A stretch of 64,000 nt of DNA from Jatrophihabitans sp964252635 (GTDB lineage: Bacteria; Actinomycetota; Actinomycetes; Mycobacteriales; Jatrophihabitantaceae), in assembly GCF_964252635.1 (NCBI RefSeq), contig NZ_CAXUNP010000017.1, positions 7,827 through 71,826 on the forward strand, in the 5' to 3' direction. Position 1 is the stretch's first letter. The number at the start of each line of letters is the position of its first letter. Positions 51,920 through 62,052 of this stretch are shown piece after piece. Under the pieces are notes generated by a model. The model ran no database searches. It had not been told where the DNA came from and saw only the letters and a list, made by a program, of their open reading frames with translations. The translations under genes and the position numbers were made by a program.

Positions 51920-53233
51920 ATGCGCATGTCGGTGATCGGGACGGGTTACCTCGGGGCGACGCACGCCGCCGCCATGGCCGAGATGGGTCATGAGGTTGTG
52001 GGCGTCGACGTCGACGAGTCAAAGGTCGCCCGGCTCTCCAAGGGTGAGGTGCCGTTTTTCGAACCGGGGTTATCGGAGCTGCTCTCCAAGCACGTCGACA
52101 GCGGCCGCTTGCGCTTCACAACGTCGGTGAAGGAGGCCGCCGAGTTCGCCGACTTGCATTACGTCTGCGTCGGTACGCCGCAGACGAAGGGTGAGTTCGC
52201 CGCGGACATCAGTTTCGTCGACGCCGCGTTCACCGAGCTGTGCGCACACGTCAATCCGGGCGCGGTATTGGTCGGCAAGTCGACGGTGCCCGCCGGAACT
52301 GCAGCCCGGCTGGCAGAGCAGGTCGAGGCGGTCGGCGGCGAGCTGGTATGGAACCCAGAGTTTCTGCGCGAAGGCCTCGCGGTGCAGGACACGCTCACCC
52401 CTGATCGGGTCGTACTCGGCATCCAGGGCGAGCGCGGGCTGGCGGCCATGCGTGAGGCGTACGCGACCATCTTCGCGGCCGACACCCCGCTCATCATCAC
52501 CGACTACGCCACCGCGGAGCTGGTCAAGGTTGCGGCGAACTCGTTCCTCGCTACCAAGATCAGTTTTATCAACGCGATGGCCGAGATCTGCGAGGTCACC
52601 GGCGGCGACGTCGTGCAGCTGGCCGACGCGATCGGTCATGACGCCCGGATTGGCCGCAAGTTCCTCAACGCCGGCCTCGGTTTCGGCGGCGGCTGCTTGC
52701 CCAAAGACATCCGCGCTTTCATGGCCCGCGCCGGCGAACTCGGTGTCGACCAAGCGCTCACCTTTCTCAAAAGCGTCGACGACATCAACATGCGACGCCG
52801 CGCCCGCATGGTCGATCTGGCGCGTGAGGTCTGCGGCGGGACGCTCGCCGGCAAACGAGTCGCTGTCTTAGGGGCGGCATTCAAGCCCGACAGCGACGAC
52901 ATCCGCGACTCCCCTGCTCTAGACGTAGCCTTGGCTGTTCAACAGGCTGGTGCCGCGGTCCATATCTACGACCCCGAGGCCATGGACAACGCCCGTCGCG
53001 ATTACCCCACCCTCGCCTGCGCCGACAGCGCACTCGACGCGTGCCGCGACGCCGACGTCGTGCTGCATCTGACCGAATGGCAGGAGTTTCGCGACATCGG
53101 GCCGGACGAGATGGGCGCGGTGGTTAGGCAGAAAGTGATCCTCGACGGCCGTAACGTGCTGGATCCTGTCCTGTGGCGCGCTGCCGGTTGGGCTTTCCGC
53201 GCTCTTGGCCGGGCGAAGAGCATCACTCGCTAG
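51920..53233 (+). CDS. ugd: UDP-glucose 6-dehydrogenase
   Basis: 437 aa from ATG 51920. NAD site MSVIGTGYLGATHAAAM, catalytic Lys203 (LVKVAANSFL), Cys259 in GFGGGCLPKD, and the C-terminal UDP-binding domain with GAAFKPDSDDIRDSPAL. It makes UDP-glucuronate, so the exopolysaccharide probably carries uronic acid. The 3' end overlaps the convergent glycosyltransferase by 4 bases. Confidence 0.96.
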   Translation: MRMSVIGTGYLGATHAAAMAEMGHEVVGVDVDESKVARLSKGEVPFFEPGLSELLSKHVDSGRLRFTTSVKEAAEFADLHYVCVGTPQTKGEFAADISFVDAAFTELCAHVNPGAVLVGKSTVPAGTAARLAEQVEAVGGELVWNPEFLREGLAVQDTLTPDRVVLGIQGERGLAAMREAYATIFAADTPLIITDYATAELVKVAANSFLATKISFINAMAEICEVTGGDVVQLADAIGHDARIGRKFLNAGLGFGGGCLPKDIRAFMARAGELGVDQALTFLKSVDDINMRRRARMVDLAREVCGGTLAGKRVAVLGAAFKPDSDDIRDSPALDVALAVQQAGAAVHIYDPEAMDNARRDYPTLACADSALDACRDADVVLHLTEWQEFRDIGPDEMGAVVRQKVILDGRNVLDPVLWRAAGWAFRALGRAKSITR

Positions 53234-54345
53234 GAGTGGTTCGACAGTTCGTCAGTGACGATCTGGCGAATTCGAGAGCGGAACACTACTGGCGAGAAGC
53301 TTTCGGCATGGGCCTTGATCTGCGCCTCATCCCAATTCATTGCCAACGCCTGGGTGATTGCTCGCGACAGTGACGCCGGTGCTACCTCGTCGAAAAAGAT
53401 GCCCGAAACGCCGTCTCGAATAGTGTCGAGGTACCCACCGGCACGCAGCGCCACGGTCGGACGCCCGAAGGCCGCGGCTTCCAGAGGAGATAATCCGAAA
53501 TCCTCGTGTGACGCCGCGACCAGGATGGAGCAATTCGCGTACAGCCACCGCAAATGTTCGTCCGATACACGCCCGAGTAAGCGAACCTGGTCGCCGTCTA
53601 TCTGCTCTTCCAGAACCCGACGGTACGGCCCCTCACCGACCACGACGAGTTGAATTCCAGGTTGGCTCTGCACGGCCGAAACGACGAGATCGACATTTTT
53701 GTACGGGAGCAATCGGGCCACGCACAGAACAAACCCTCCGTCGAGCTTCTGCACGGGTTCAGCTGTACCCGGTCCTAGTGTCGTAGGAGGAAAGACAATT
53801 TCGGAGTCAACCCCGTAGGCTCGCCAAATCGCGTTTCTGGTCGCCGTGGAGTTTGCGATGTAACGCTCTGCGCCCAAAGCTGACCGGGCGTCCCATTTGC
53901 GCAGTCGACGCAGGCCGACCTCGGAGCCGGAGCGCGCGACCCGACGCCAGCTGAGCGGGTTGGACGCGTTATCGACACCAAAGTATCGGCTACCTTGGTA
54001 GAGCCATCTGGCAGGTGCGTGGCAGTAGACTACCTTCGTACCCGAGCAGGAATAACCGTGCGCCCACCCGCTCGAGCTGGCGAGCGTCAGTTCCGCTTCG
54101 ATCGTGGTGTTCGAAACAACTGACGCCAGGGCCGGCATCGACATGCGATGCCAATTCCGCAACGGCTTTATCGAATTGAGCCAAGACGCCCGAACGTCGA
54201 CGTCCGAAAATTCAGGAAAAGTTGATTCAGGGTTGTACAGCGTCGTGAACAGCGGAGCCTCAGGAAACGCCCGAGCAAGCTCCAGCGCGACGCGTTCGGC
54301 ACCTCCCCGCTGGGTGATGTAGTCATGCGCTAACGCCACTGTCAT
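53230..54345 (-). CDS. Glycosyltransferase, GT4 family
   Basis: 371 aa from ATG 54345 (TTG 54348 is adjacent). N-terminal MTVALAHDYITQRGGAERVA, mannosyltransferase-like; donor domain CVARLLPYKNVDLVVSAVQS and SHEDFGLSPLEAAAFGRPTV. Last gene of the A/T-richer minus-strand run. It resembles WbaZ/mannosyltransferases of capsule clusters. Confidence 0.9.
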   Translation of the reverse strand: MTVALAHDYITQRGGAERVALELARAFPEAPLFTTLYNPESTFPEFSDVDVRASWLNSIKPLRNWHRMSMPALASVVSNTTIEAELTLASSSGWAHGYSCSGTKVVYCHAPARWLYQGSRYFGVDNASNPLSWRRVARSGSEVGLRRLRKWDARSALGAERYIANSTATRNAIWRAYGVDSEIVFPPTTLGPGTAEPVQKLDGGFVLCVARLLPYKNVDLVVSAVQSQPGIQLVVVGEGPYRRVLEEQIDGDQVRLLGRVSDEHLRWLYANCSILVAASHEDFGLSPLEAAAFGRPTVALRAGGYLDTIRDGVSGIFFDEVAPASLSRAITQALAMNWDEAQIKAHAESFSPVVFRSRIRQIVTDELSNHS

Positions 54346-54419
54346 CAATATTTATCCCTGCTGGTCGAAATCGAACGAACTGTCACGCCGCGCCTTGAGC
54401 ACGGCAGTTCGCTGACGCG

Positions 54420-55214
54420 TCATTTCCGGGTGAAAACGAAATTGTTGACGTAGGCACCCACGTCGAACGTCGCTCGGGTGCGCCCGTTATCATCAATCCA
54501 CTGCAGTTGGTCTCGATCCACATCAAAGTTCGACCATGGCAACAACTGACGGTCGAGAATGTATTCGCACCGGTAGGCTCCAAGTTCGCAAATGTCCCGC
54601 ACCACATCGGCCACTGTCCGGCTTCCTATGTGGCGTTGCTCGATCTCTACCACCAAAGCCGGGCGGTGCGTGGCGATAACACCCTTTGCGCCCTCCAGCA
54701 CAGACCATTCGTGGCCCTCCACGTCGATCTTCATCATCGATACCTCTTCGGCCGGGCCAAGAAGATCGTCCAATCGAAGCGTCCGCACCTCGTTCTGCAC
54801 CGTTTGGGCTGAGAATCGCTGCGGCTCTAACGACCCCTGGGCAGGTGCCAATCCGCTGCTCTCGTCGACCGGCACGCTGAAGACTGCTGGGCCGCTGTGG
54901 GACGATAACGCCACGTTCATCGGGATTACTCGGGTGGCCCACGTCGCGTTCCGCAGCTGTTCGTACAGTTCTCGCTGTGGTTCAAAGGCAAAAACTGTTC
55001 CAGTTCTGCCTACAGAGCGGCTGAGCGCGACCGCAAAGGTGCCGACATAAGCGCCAACATCGACGGCGGTGGACCCTGGCCTGGCAAGCCTCTTGCACAC
55101 AGCCAGCTCGTGCGAATGACGGCTGTGGGACATTCGATAGGACAGTAACTCGCCGGCCACGCGGCCTGTACCCGGCCGACGCCGCAACCGGGATCCGAGC
55201 CCTTCGATCCTCAC
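54420..55214 (-). CDS. FkbM-type methyltransferase
   Basis: 264 aa. SAM-binding DVGAYVGTFAVALSRSVG, VFAFEPQRELYEQLRNA, then MMKIDVEGHEWSVLEGAKG, the FkbM signature. It would O-methylate a sugar or aglycone hydroxyl. In exopolysaccharide clusters FkbM proteins decorate the repeat unit. Confidence 0.9.
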   Translation of the reverse strand: MRIEGLGSRLRRRPGTGRVAGELLSYRMSHSRHSHELAVCKRLARPGSTAVDVGAYVGTFAVALSRSVGRTGTVFAFEPQRELYEQLRNATWATRVIPMNVALSSHSGPAVFSVPVDESSGLAPAQGSLEPQRFSAQTVQNEVRTLRLDDLLGPAEEVSMMKIDVEGHEWSVLEGAKGVIATHRPALVVEIEQRHIGSRTVADVVRDICELGAYRCEYILDRQLLPWSNFDVDRDQLQWIDDNGRTRATFDVGAYVNNFVFTRK

Positions 55215-55301
55215 GCTCTCGCCCTCCTCGTCTCGTGAACGCGCAACGGTACCTGTCCTCTACGTCTCGACGAACGCCGAATGGCAACACGCACGGTAGG
55301 C

Positions 55302-56471
55302 CTAGTCGAGTGTTGTGTGACTGGACCAGGAGAGCAGTTGACGAGCCTGCTCGAAACGATTCTCCCAAGAATGCGTCTGAGCGAGCTGAGAACGTTCCGC
55401 GGCTGCAGGTTCACTGAACTGCTGCATTCGATTATGAACCATGCTAGCAAACTTGGGGGCCGATGCGATATGCAATCCGCTAATGTCTGTGGCCGCAAAA
55501 CTGGCAAGCGGCGTCGATACCACCTCCAAGCCGGCAGCCAGATATTCGAATGTCTTCATCGGGAATATGCCGGAGGTGAGCCCCGACAGCTTGTACGGAA
55601 TGAGACCAATCCGAGATCGCGCCACTTCTCTGGCCAGATGGTTGAGGGACAGAGGACCTAAATAACTGACTTTAGGATCGCGAAGAAGGCGCTCCACCTC
55701 TCTGTCGGAGGTGCCGTCGATGCCTATCGGGCCTGCGAGCGCTAGCGGCGTGCCGGACGCGGCCACCTCGGCGAGCAACGAGAAATCGACCTTCTGCGGC
55801 GTCAGATTCCCCGCGAAGATCGCACGCGGTTCCCTTGCACCAGTCAAGTCTCGACCGAACAGCGCCGTATCGGCGACGTTCTCCCATAGAATGACGTCAG
55901 TACGTCCCAGTTGAGCCAGGTGTTCAGCAATCTTAATGCTGCTTGCTATGACCGCATCGGCGCGCTGAACGACACGTCTCTCGGCATCAAGTAAAAGCCC
56001 GGCGGGCAGCCCCGGCTGCTCATGCAATAAATCCACGCTGTGGTACACGAAATGCGTGGCCAATCGCTCCATCCCGTAAGTCACCGGGGAAAACGACCAC
56101 AGCGTTTCGGGCTCCGACTCCGCCAGTTCGGGAACGATGGATGCCTGCAGGATTCGCTGATTGAGTGATCGCGCGAGCCAATTGGCGTGAAAAGGCAGAA
56201 CGCGCGGGCTGACTACCCGCACCGCTCTCGCACTTTCAGTCGTACCCTCCGGCCGGCCATGTCCGGAGGCATCTTTCAGGCGTTTTCTCATTCGAGTTAA
56301 GTCAGCAACCGAGATTCGAGGACGGCGTAGACCCAACGACTCGACGTAGAGGACCTGGCGGTCGCGCGCGAGTCCGGTCGCAAGGTGCTGCTTGTTCGTC
56401 CAGATGCCGCCGCTGAAATCAGCCGTGGACAGAATTACTACCGTCCCATGCTCTCGGCTGTTTACCATCAC
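55302..56471 (-). CDS. Glycosyltransferase, GT-B (GT1/GT4-like)
   Basis: 389 aa. VVILSTADFSGGIWTNKQH start, VADTALFG then IFAGNLTPQKVDFSLLAEVA and SGIFPMKTFEYLAAGLEVVS. Overlaps the flippase by 4 bases. Less typical N-domain than the other glycosyltransferases, resembling sugar transferases of the 'GumK/WcaL-like' kind; donor unknown. Confidence 0.82.
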   Translation of the reverse strand: MMVNSREHGTVVILSTADFSGGIWTNKQHLATGLARDRQVLYVESLGLRRPRISVADLTRMRKRLKDASGHGRPEGTTESARAVRVVSPRVLPFHANWLARSLNQRILQASIVPELAESEPETLWSFSPVTYGMERLATHFVYHSVDLLHEQPGLPAGLLLDAERRVVQRADAVIASSIKIAEHLAQLGRTDVILWENVADTALFGRDLTGAREPRAIFAGNLTPQKVDFSLLAEVAASGTPLALAGPIGIDGTSDREVERLLRDPKVSYLGPLSLNHLAREVARSRIGLIPYKLSGLTSGIFPMKTFEYLAAGLEVVSTPLASFAATDISGLHIASAPKFASMVHNRMQQFSEPAAAERSQLAQTHSWENRFEQARQLLSWSSHTTLD

Positions 56472-57871
56472 ATTCCTATCGATACGGCGAGCAGAGCTAC
56501 CGCCGGAACAACGCAGCTGACAATTGCCAACGCGAAATACGGCTTTGCTGTTCGGCGAGTCCGCGGATCAAGGACACACACGATGACGAAAAGCAACTCG
56601 CCCACGATGGTTGCTGTGGCCGTGCCTTTGAGACCGAACGCAGCGGTGAACAATATCGTAAAGGCTAACGACCCGACAAAGTAAACGCTGCTGGCCAGCA
56701 AGAATCCAGTGTAATTTCGAGTCACGATGAATAGGGAGGCAAGAATAAAACGTAAACATATCAAGGGCAGCGCCGAGGCCAACAACCTCATGAGTGTGAC
56801 TGACTGTGTAAACCCGGGCCCAAAAATGACTTCCTGAATAAGCCCGGCAAACGGCCAGAAGACAATGCTTGCCGCACTGGCGAGGGCAATAGTGACAACG
56901 GCAAGCCGATCGGGCCGCGTACCGCGGGTCTGATCGCGCTCCGCACCGCCGTCGCTGTGCAACTGACTCAACCTGGGCGTCAGTACTCCGACCAGCGCCG
57001 ATGGCAGTACGGTCATCTGGTCCAGCACTCGGTAGGACGCCGCGTAGATGCCGGCCGGCACCGCTCCCAGCATGACGTAGGCAGTGGGAAGATCAAGTTT
57101 CCACGCAACCATGGTCAAGACGGACGTCAGCAGGAGCAGCCTGGGTTCCTTGGAAGGCGCAGCGGCAGATGTCCGGTCCGCATCAACTTCGCGGCCGCGA
57201 CGCCGTCGGTCGCCAGCACGCCAGGCAACCCTGAAGGGGAGCTGACGTCGTGACAGCACGACGACAAACAAGCTGGACAAGAGCGTAACGACCCAGAGCT
57301 GAACGGCAACCGCAATGAGACCGCCATTGAAGACGCGGACAAGGATCAGCCCCGCAATGGTCAGGACGCTTTGCACGACGATCGTCAATCCGATGAGGTC
57401 GCCCCGGTAATTCGCGTGGAGGATGACCGATACACAGCTAAGGTTGTTCGGAATCATCACCAGCGCGAGGACGACGCCAGCAGCCGTTCGTTCTCCTGAG
57501 GTGGTGAAAAGGATCACGACGACTCCTGCGCCGGCAAGCACAGCACTGGACTGCAGGCGACGGCGCAGGTAGTCCGATAGGGCTGCACCGGACGGATTGG
57601 TTGAAAGATCGCGCAACATCACAGGGCGCTGCGCATACTCAAGTACGTTGGTGATCGTCACCATGACCAGAGTCAACAAGCCGTAGTAACCGAGGTTGCC
57701 CGGTCCCAGCTGCCGCGTGATCAGCGCCGTCGCGATGACCCCGAGGGCCGCGCTCAGGATGCGCAAGGTCGTCTCACCAGCCATGCCGAACGAGGCAGAG
57801 CCAATGACTAAATTGGTTCTCGTCACCCTATGTCTCGGCACCGACGCCGTCCGCGTGCCGCCTACCCGCAC
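56468..57871 (-). CDS. Wzx-type polysaccharide flippase, second copy
   Basis: 467 aa, MVF/MATE-like with twelve or more membrane segments (FGMAGETTLRILSAALGVIA; SAALGVIATALITRQLGPGN). A charged loop of about 35 residues lies near the middle (RRRRGREVDADRTSAAAPSK). It belongs to the Wzy-containing half of the region and is not closely similar to the flippase at 45700, so two assembly lines are possible. Confidence 0.87.
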   Translation of the reverse strand: MRVGGTRTASVPRHRVTRTNLVIGSASFGMAGETTLRILSAALGVIATALITRQLGPGNLGYYGLLTLVMVTITNVLEYAQRPVMLRDLSTNPSGAALSDYLRRRLQSSAVLAGAGVVVILFTTSGERTAAGVVLALVMIPNNLSCVSVILHANYRGDLIGLTIVVQSVLTIAGLILVRVFNGGLIAVAVQLWVVTLLSSLFVVVLSRRQLPFRVAWRAGDRRRRGREVDADRTSAAAPSKEPRLLLLTSVLTMVAWKLDLPTAYVMLGAVPAGIYAASYRVLDQMTVLPSALVGVLTPRLSQLHSDGGAERDQTRGTRPDRLAVVTIALASAASIVFWPFAGLIQEVIFGPGFTQSVTLMRLLASALPLICLRFILASLFIVTRNYTGFLLASSVYFVGSLAFTILFTAAFGLKGTATATIVGELLFVIVCVLDPRTRRTAKPYFALAIVSCVVPAVALLAVSIGM

Positions 57872-57877
57872 GAAAGC

Positions 57878-58951
57878 TCACAGGGATTGGGCTGCGTGCT
57901 GGGCGTAGACGGCCCAGACTGCGTACTCGTCGGATACGGGCGAGCTGACCGGCGGTGAATGCAGAACTTGCCGGATGGCCTCGACGTAGGCATTCGGCGT
58001 CTCCTCCTCGACCGAGGTAGTAGCCAACTCAGCGAGACCTCCTGCTGTAGACGAGACGGTGGGCACGCCCAGACTTCTCGCTAGGGACAACACTCCGGAC
58101 TGCGAAGCCCGCCGATACGGAGTGAGCAGCACATCTACCGCCGACATCGCCGACGCGAATTCCTCGAGCGGCAAGTAGCCCTCAACGACGTGCAGGGTCA
58201 GACCAAGCGCTTCGGCCATCGCTCGAATCTCAGTCAACCCTCCCAGGTCTTGTCCGACAACAACACCGACCCCCTCGGGCATCGCCGCCACGGCCCGGAC
58301 AAACTGATCCCCGCCTTTGTCTGCGCGCACCTGGCCAAACAACCCGACGACGACACAATCTGCACCCGTCCGGAAGCGCGTTCGGTAGCGCCCGACGAGC
58401 TGCGCATCGGGCTTCGGTGCGAACTGTACGAGCGGCGCCTGTCTGACGTTCGCCCCCCACGAGCGCACGCGTTCGACGTCGCGCTGCGAGAAGGCCACCA
58501 CGACGTCGGCCCGGCGTGCTGCTGCAACGAGCATGCGCTGTTCCAGGACGGAACCCGAGCGCGAGAACGTGTTGTGCGGACTGTAGAGAACCCTATTCGC
58601 CGGCAACGTCACTGCCAGCAGAGCACCCGAACATAGCGGCGATGCACCTTGCACGTGCATGACGTCAACGGTGCTCGCCACACGCATCAGGTGAGGCACC
58701 GTGCGACAGAGATACCGGATGACCAGTGCGCATTGGCGGAGACGCCTACTGCGCACCGTACGGAACCACGACATACACCGACAGAAACGAACTCCCTCAG
58801 GCGAGTCCTGCTCTGGGTCGAACGCGGTGTGTATGACTACGTCGATCTCGCGCCCGACTAGCAACTCAGCAACCCGTAGCGTGTGCTGAAATACGCCCCC
58901 ACTGCCGCCGATCTCGACGAAATGCACCGTGTTGTCGAGACGCGACGTCAC
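57878..58951 (-). CDS. Glycosyltransferase, GT4 family
   Basis: 357 aa. VHFVEIGGSGGVFQHTLRVA start; DVMHVQGASPLCSGALLAV; donor part VVVGLFGQVRADKGGDQFVR, VLLTPYRRASQSGVLSLARS. Overlaps the Wzy gene by 4 bases. GT-B, retaining, donor unknown. Confidence 0.88.
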   Translation of the reverse strand: MTSRLDNTVHFVEIGGSGGVFQHTLRVAELLVGREIDVVIHTAFDPEQDSPEGVRFCRCMSWFRTVRSRRLRQCALVIRYLCRTVPHLMRVASTVDVMHVQGASPLCSGALLAVTLPANRVLYSPHNTFSRSGSVLEQRMLVAAARRADVVVAFSQRDVERVRSWGANVRQAPLVQFAPKPDAQLVGRYRTRFRTGADCVVVGLFGQVRADKGGDQFVRAVAAMPEGVGVVVGQDLGGLTEIRAMAEALGLTLHVVEGYLPLEEFASAMSAVDVLLTPYRRASQSGVLSLARSLGVPTVSSTAGGLAELATTSVEEETPNAYVEAIRQVLHSPPVSSPVSDEYAVWAVYAQHAAQSL

Positions 58952-60492
58952 ATCTTGCCTAGAGAGATGAGCCGCGACGGACCCGCTTCCGGCTGATTCA
59001 GCGTGGTGCCCTTGTGCGCCATGTCAGGTAATCGCGTCCGGGGTCTACTCGTGCGAAGCGCAAGGTATCCAAGAATGAGTGCGGTGGCGAAGAACGGCAT
59101 CTGCGCACCCATGGGCCCACGAAGGAAGCCTATTTGACATGCGCCGATTATTGCGCCGAGGTGACCGGCAAGGGTGTTTCGATTGTGCAACGTGCGCAGG
59201 TCCAACGCCCTGCTCAAACGACCCAGAAAGAACATGATGACCAGCATTCCCGGGACACCGAAGTCGACGAACAGCTCGGTCCACAGCGGTAGTGACAGGT
59301 TCTGGAACACGTAATCTCGGCTGGCCGAGACAGGATAACTGGCCGGCTGCGCCTTGCCCGACCAGATCGCTCGGGGAATCCAGAATCCCAGGGCCGAGAC
59401 GGTGAAGTGCCCGAAACCATAGCCGGACCTGTGTACGTAGTACACAGCATTGGCGGTCTGCTGGAACCCATCGAAATCGACGCCGAGAAACGACGATGTC
59501 CCCACGTTCAGAGACCGGCCGCCGTTGTAGCCGGCGAACGTCTGGCCGCCCAATTTGAACCACGCAGACAGGGGATACACCGCCATCAGACCGACGACCT
59601 GGGCAAGAGCCAGTACCTGATGAGACTGTCTCGACCGGAGGCGGAACGTCGCATAAATTGCCGCGAGAAGAACGCTGAAGAAAATGAATCTCGACGAGGA
59701 CAACGGATTCGCGAATAGGGCTACCGCGACCACCGCGAGCCCCAATTGGAGAGCGGACCGCGCCGGGTATTTGGCAGTCGCACCGTCCTTCCGTGCGGCG
59801 AAATCCGCGAATGCACAATAGGCCAAAACGGCAGCAGCCGCGGCAGGGAACAACTGAATGATCGCGATCTGGATGGAGCCGCCGGTAGCTTGCGAGATAC
59901 CCACCTGCTGTAGGTGCTGCGTGAATGTGTATCGCGAGGTGAATCGCGCCGCGACACCGCCAGACCTGCTTAGTGCATACGGTCCGACCACGACCAGCGC
60001 AAGCAGCGGTATCCACTTTCGGTTGACTTCAGTAGATGGCGCCGTCCAGGAACTCACCCGCTGGCGGGCCGAGGTCGAGCCCACGCGCGAGCCCACGAAA
60101 TAGGCCCCTACCGCACCTGCTAGTAACAGCTGGGCAGGTACGTACAACCCGGTAATCGGCACGTCGGGCCACGGCAACTTGTTGTAGTGCATCTGCACGA
60201 GAGGCGCGAAACCGACCCAGACGAAGACGAAGCTCCAGAAGCCGTACTGCATGAAGGCACCGGTGCGCGATGAGACGAGGTGAGCGAGTTGGTAGAGACA
60301 CAAGCCGCAGATGGCCAGGCCGATCCAGGACGCAGGTGAACTTGCTGGGCCCACATAGATCGCCCACATGGCGATAATCACCGCCGCAAGGACAGTTAAC
60401 GATCCGAAACTCAGCGTACTGGTGATCGCGGCCTCGCCGCGGCGTCGCTTATCGAGCGAGTTACCCAAGGCCTTCGTGTACGCCGCTACCAC
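58948..60492 (-). CDS. Wzy-type polysaccharide polymerase (O-antigen polymerase family)
   Basis: 514 aa with about eleven membrane segments and a large periplasmic-side loop (residues about 310-400: FKLGGQTFAGYNGGRSLNVG, GYGFGHFTVSALGFWIPRA), the pattern of oligosaccharide repeat-unit polymerases. It would join lipid-linked repeats outside the membrane, in line with the flippase at 56468. Low primary sequence conservation is normal for Wzy. Confidence 0.8.
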   Translation of the reverse strand: MVAAYTKALGNSLDKRRRGEAAITSTLSFGSLTVLAAVIIAMWAIYVGPASSPASWIGLAICGLCLYQLAHLVSSRTGAFMQYGFWSFVFVWVGFAPLVQMHYNKLPWPDVPITGLYVPAQLLLAGAVGAYFVGSRVGSTSARQRVSSWTAPSTEVNRKWIPLLALVVVGPYALSRSGGVAARFTSRYTFTQHLQQVGISQATGGSIQIAIIQLFPAAAAAVLAYCAFADFAARKDGATAKYPARSALQLGLAVVAVALFANPLSSSRFIFFSVLLAAIYATFRLRSRQSHQVLALAQVVGLMAVYPLSAWFKLGGQTFAGYNGGRSLNVGTSSFLGVDFDGFQQTANAVYYVHRSGYGFGHFTVSALGFWIPRAIWSGKAQPASYPVSASRDYVFQNLSLPLWTELFVDFGVPGMLVIMFFLGRLSRALDLRTLHNRNTLAGHLGAIIGACQIGFLRGPMGAQMPFFATALILGYLALRTSRPRTRLPDMAHKGTTLNQPEAGPSRLISLGKM

Positions 60493-60517
60493 GACGTCAC
60501 CCTGTTGATTGCTGTCA

Positions 60518-61717
60518 TTACATCTCTACCTCAAGGGCATCGTAAAGTTCGGCGTACTGTTCCATAGCTCGTTTATGCGTAAAGCTGCTGGCGACCAACA
60601 TTCGCGCCGCGCGACCTAGGGTGTTGTCGTCGAGGGCTAACCCGCGCGCGACTGCGTCTTCCAAGGCCTGCCAACTCGTATCAGCCGCTAGTACGCCCGT
60701 TTGACCATCAAGAATCTTGTCCGGAATGCCGCCTACCGGCGTGGCAACGACGTTTGTGCCCTGCGCCATCGCCTCGAGAGTAGTCAGACTACTTCCCTCG
60801 TAACGCGAGGGTTGCACAAAGATTCGACATGATCGCAGAGCACTGGACACCGATTCGTCGTCCGCTCCGTGCACGACACTAAAAGAAACCTTTCGAGATC
60901 CGCTCATCATTTTGCTGACAGTGGCTTCGGCCGGCCCGGACCCGAAGTGCGACCAGGCCATTCGCCGCGTGAAAAACCCGCGGTCTTCCAGAGCCAGCAA
61001 CGCTCGCGCCAAATTGTCGTAGCCCTTGTTCGCGACCATTCGGCCCACGGTCACGATGGCCGGCGGCTCGGACCCGGTCGACCGTGTATCTGCGTCGACC
61101 AAGGCTTGATCAGCCAGCACGGATTGCACTGTGTTCGGGACAACCACCAGCTTCGAGTCGTCGACCCCGAGGTTGCGCTTTATGGCTTCGTTCATCGCGT
61201 TGTCGGTGCTGATGATCTTCGCCACTGCCTGCGCTCCGCGCTTGCTCATACCACGTACAACGCGCCGGTTTGTCTCCTGCCAAACTGTTCCGGCCTGAAA
61301 CTCTTCCATCCCGTGCGGATTGGACACGGAGCGTCGCGATATCTCCGTGTTGCGGACTCTGGTCAGCGCGGCGACGGCAGCGCCGTGCAGGTGGGCGATG
61401 TCGCCTGGCGTCCAACAGCTCTCGAGAGACCGCGCCAGCGAGACAGCCCACACCCAGTACGACAGGCCGAAGCCTGGGCGGCCCGGCCCGGCAAATGAAA
61501 CAGGCCAACGGACATCGCGGAAGACGACTCCGTCAGGTCCGGGCTCGGCCCGCGGGGTCGAGTGAACGCAGACCCGAATCCCAAGTTCTCGCAGCATACG
61601 CACGTGTACGCCTGCCGCTCGTTCGAGTCCCCCGCGTGGCCGGTCGAAAGCGACGCTTCGAACTCCGATATGAACAACCGGTCGTCGGCTGTCGCCGGAG
61701 ATCGGCCTTCTCACCAC
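60518..61717 (-). CDS. Glycosyltransferase, GT4 family
   Basis: About 399 aa if GTG 61717 is the start; GTG 61714 and others further up are possible and none has a good ribosome site. VHIGVRSVAFDRPRGGLERA opens the acceptor domain; VSNPHGMEEFQAG is close to the mannosyl/rhamnosyltransferase loop; donor part AIVTVGRMVANKGYDNLARA and RYEGSSLTTLEAMAQGTNVV. First gene of the A/T-richer operon. Confidence 0.85.
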   Translation of the reverse strand: MVRRPISGDSRRPVVHIGVRSVAFDRPRGGLERAAGVHVRMLRELGIRVCVHSTPRAEPGPDGVVFRDVRWPVSFAGPGRPGFGLSYWVWAVSLARSLESCWTPGDIAHLHGAAVAALTRVRNTEISRRSVSNPHGMEEFQAGTVWQETNRRVVRGMSKRGAQAVAKIISTDNAMNEAIKRNLGVDDSKLVVVPNTVQSVLADQALVDADTRSTGSEPPAIVTVGRMVANKGYDNLARALLALEDRGFFTRRMAWSHFGSGPAEATVSKMMSGSRKVSFSVVHGADDESVSSALRSCRIFVQPSRYEGSSLTTLEAMAQGTNVVATPVGGIPDKILDGQTGVLAADTSWQALEDAVARGLALDDNTLGRAARMLVASSFTHKRAMEQYAELYDALEVEM

Positions 61718-62052
61718 CGGATTAGACAAACGTGTGCGCCGGGAGGACAAGTCCTGGAGCCGCAGGTGCTGCACATGGACCACAGTCTGCCCGATCAAAG
61801 CCAGCCGCGGTGGTCCACGTACAGAAGTATTGCCAGGACCACCAGAGCGACCCCGAAGCACATTACGGCGATAGTCCAGCCGAGCCGTCTAGCTATGGCT
61901 ACAGGGTTTCACGGCGGTCAGTCCCGCGCTGAGGGGCGCGGCCCAGGCCAGCGGGTGAAGGTGAGCTGGCCTGGGCCTTCGCATGCACGGGTTCCGGCGC
62001 CCAAACATGCGCACACAACTGTAACTCCGCCCCCGTGACGCGGGGGTAAGAG
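61718..62052. promoter_or_regulatory. Upstream region of the Wzy-containing operon
   Basis: About 335 bases. It must contain the operon's promoter in 61730-61939, and contains the terminator hairpin at 61940-61977. A very short hydrophobic reading frame (61795-61863 minus) is present but too small to call. Confidence 0.4.
61940..61977 (-). terminator. Strong hairpin separating the glycan operon from the 62 kb gene
   Basis: GGCCCAGGCCAGC (61940-61952) and GCTGGCCTGGGCC (61965-61977) form a perfect 13-bp stem with a 12-base loop, about 75 bases past the stop of the gene at 62053. Confidence 0.7.

Noticed and set aside
61795..61863. 22-residue hydrophobic peptide frame (minus strand)
   Set aside because: Looks like one membrane helix, but there is no ribosome site or upstream room, and chance frames of this size are common.
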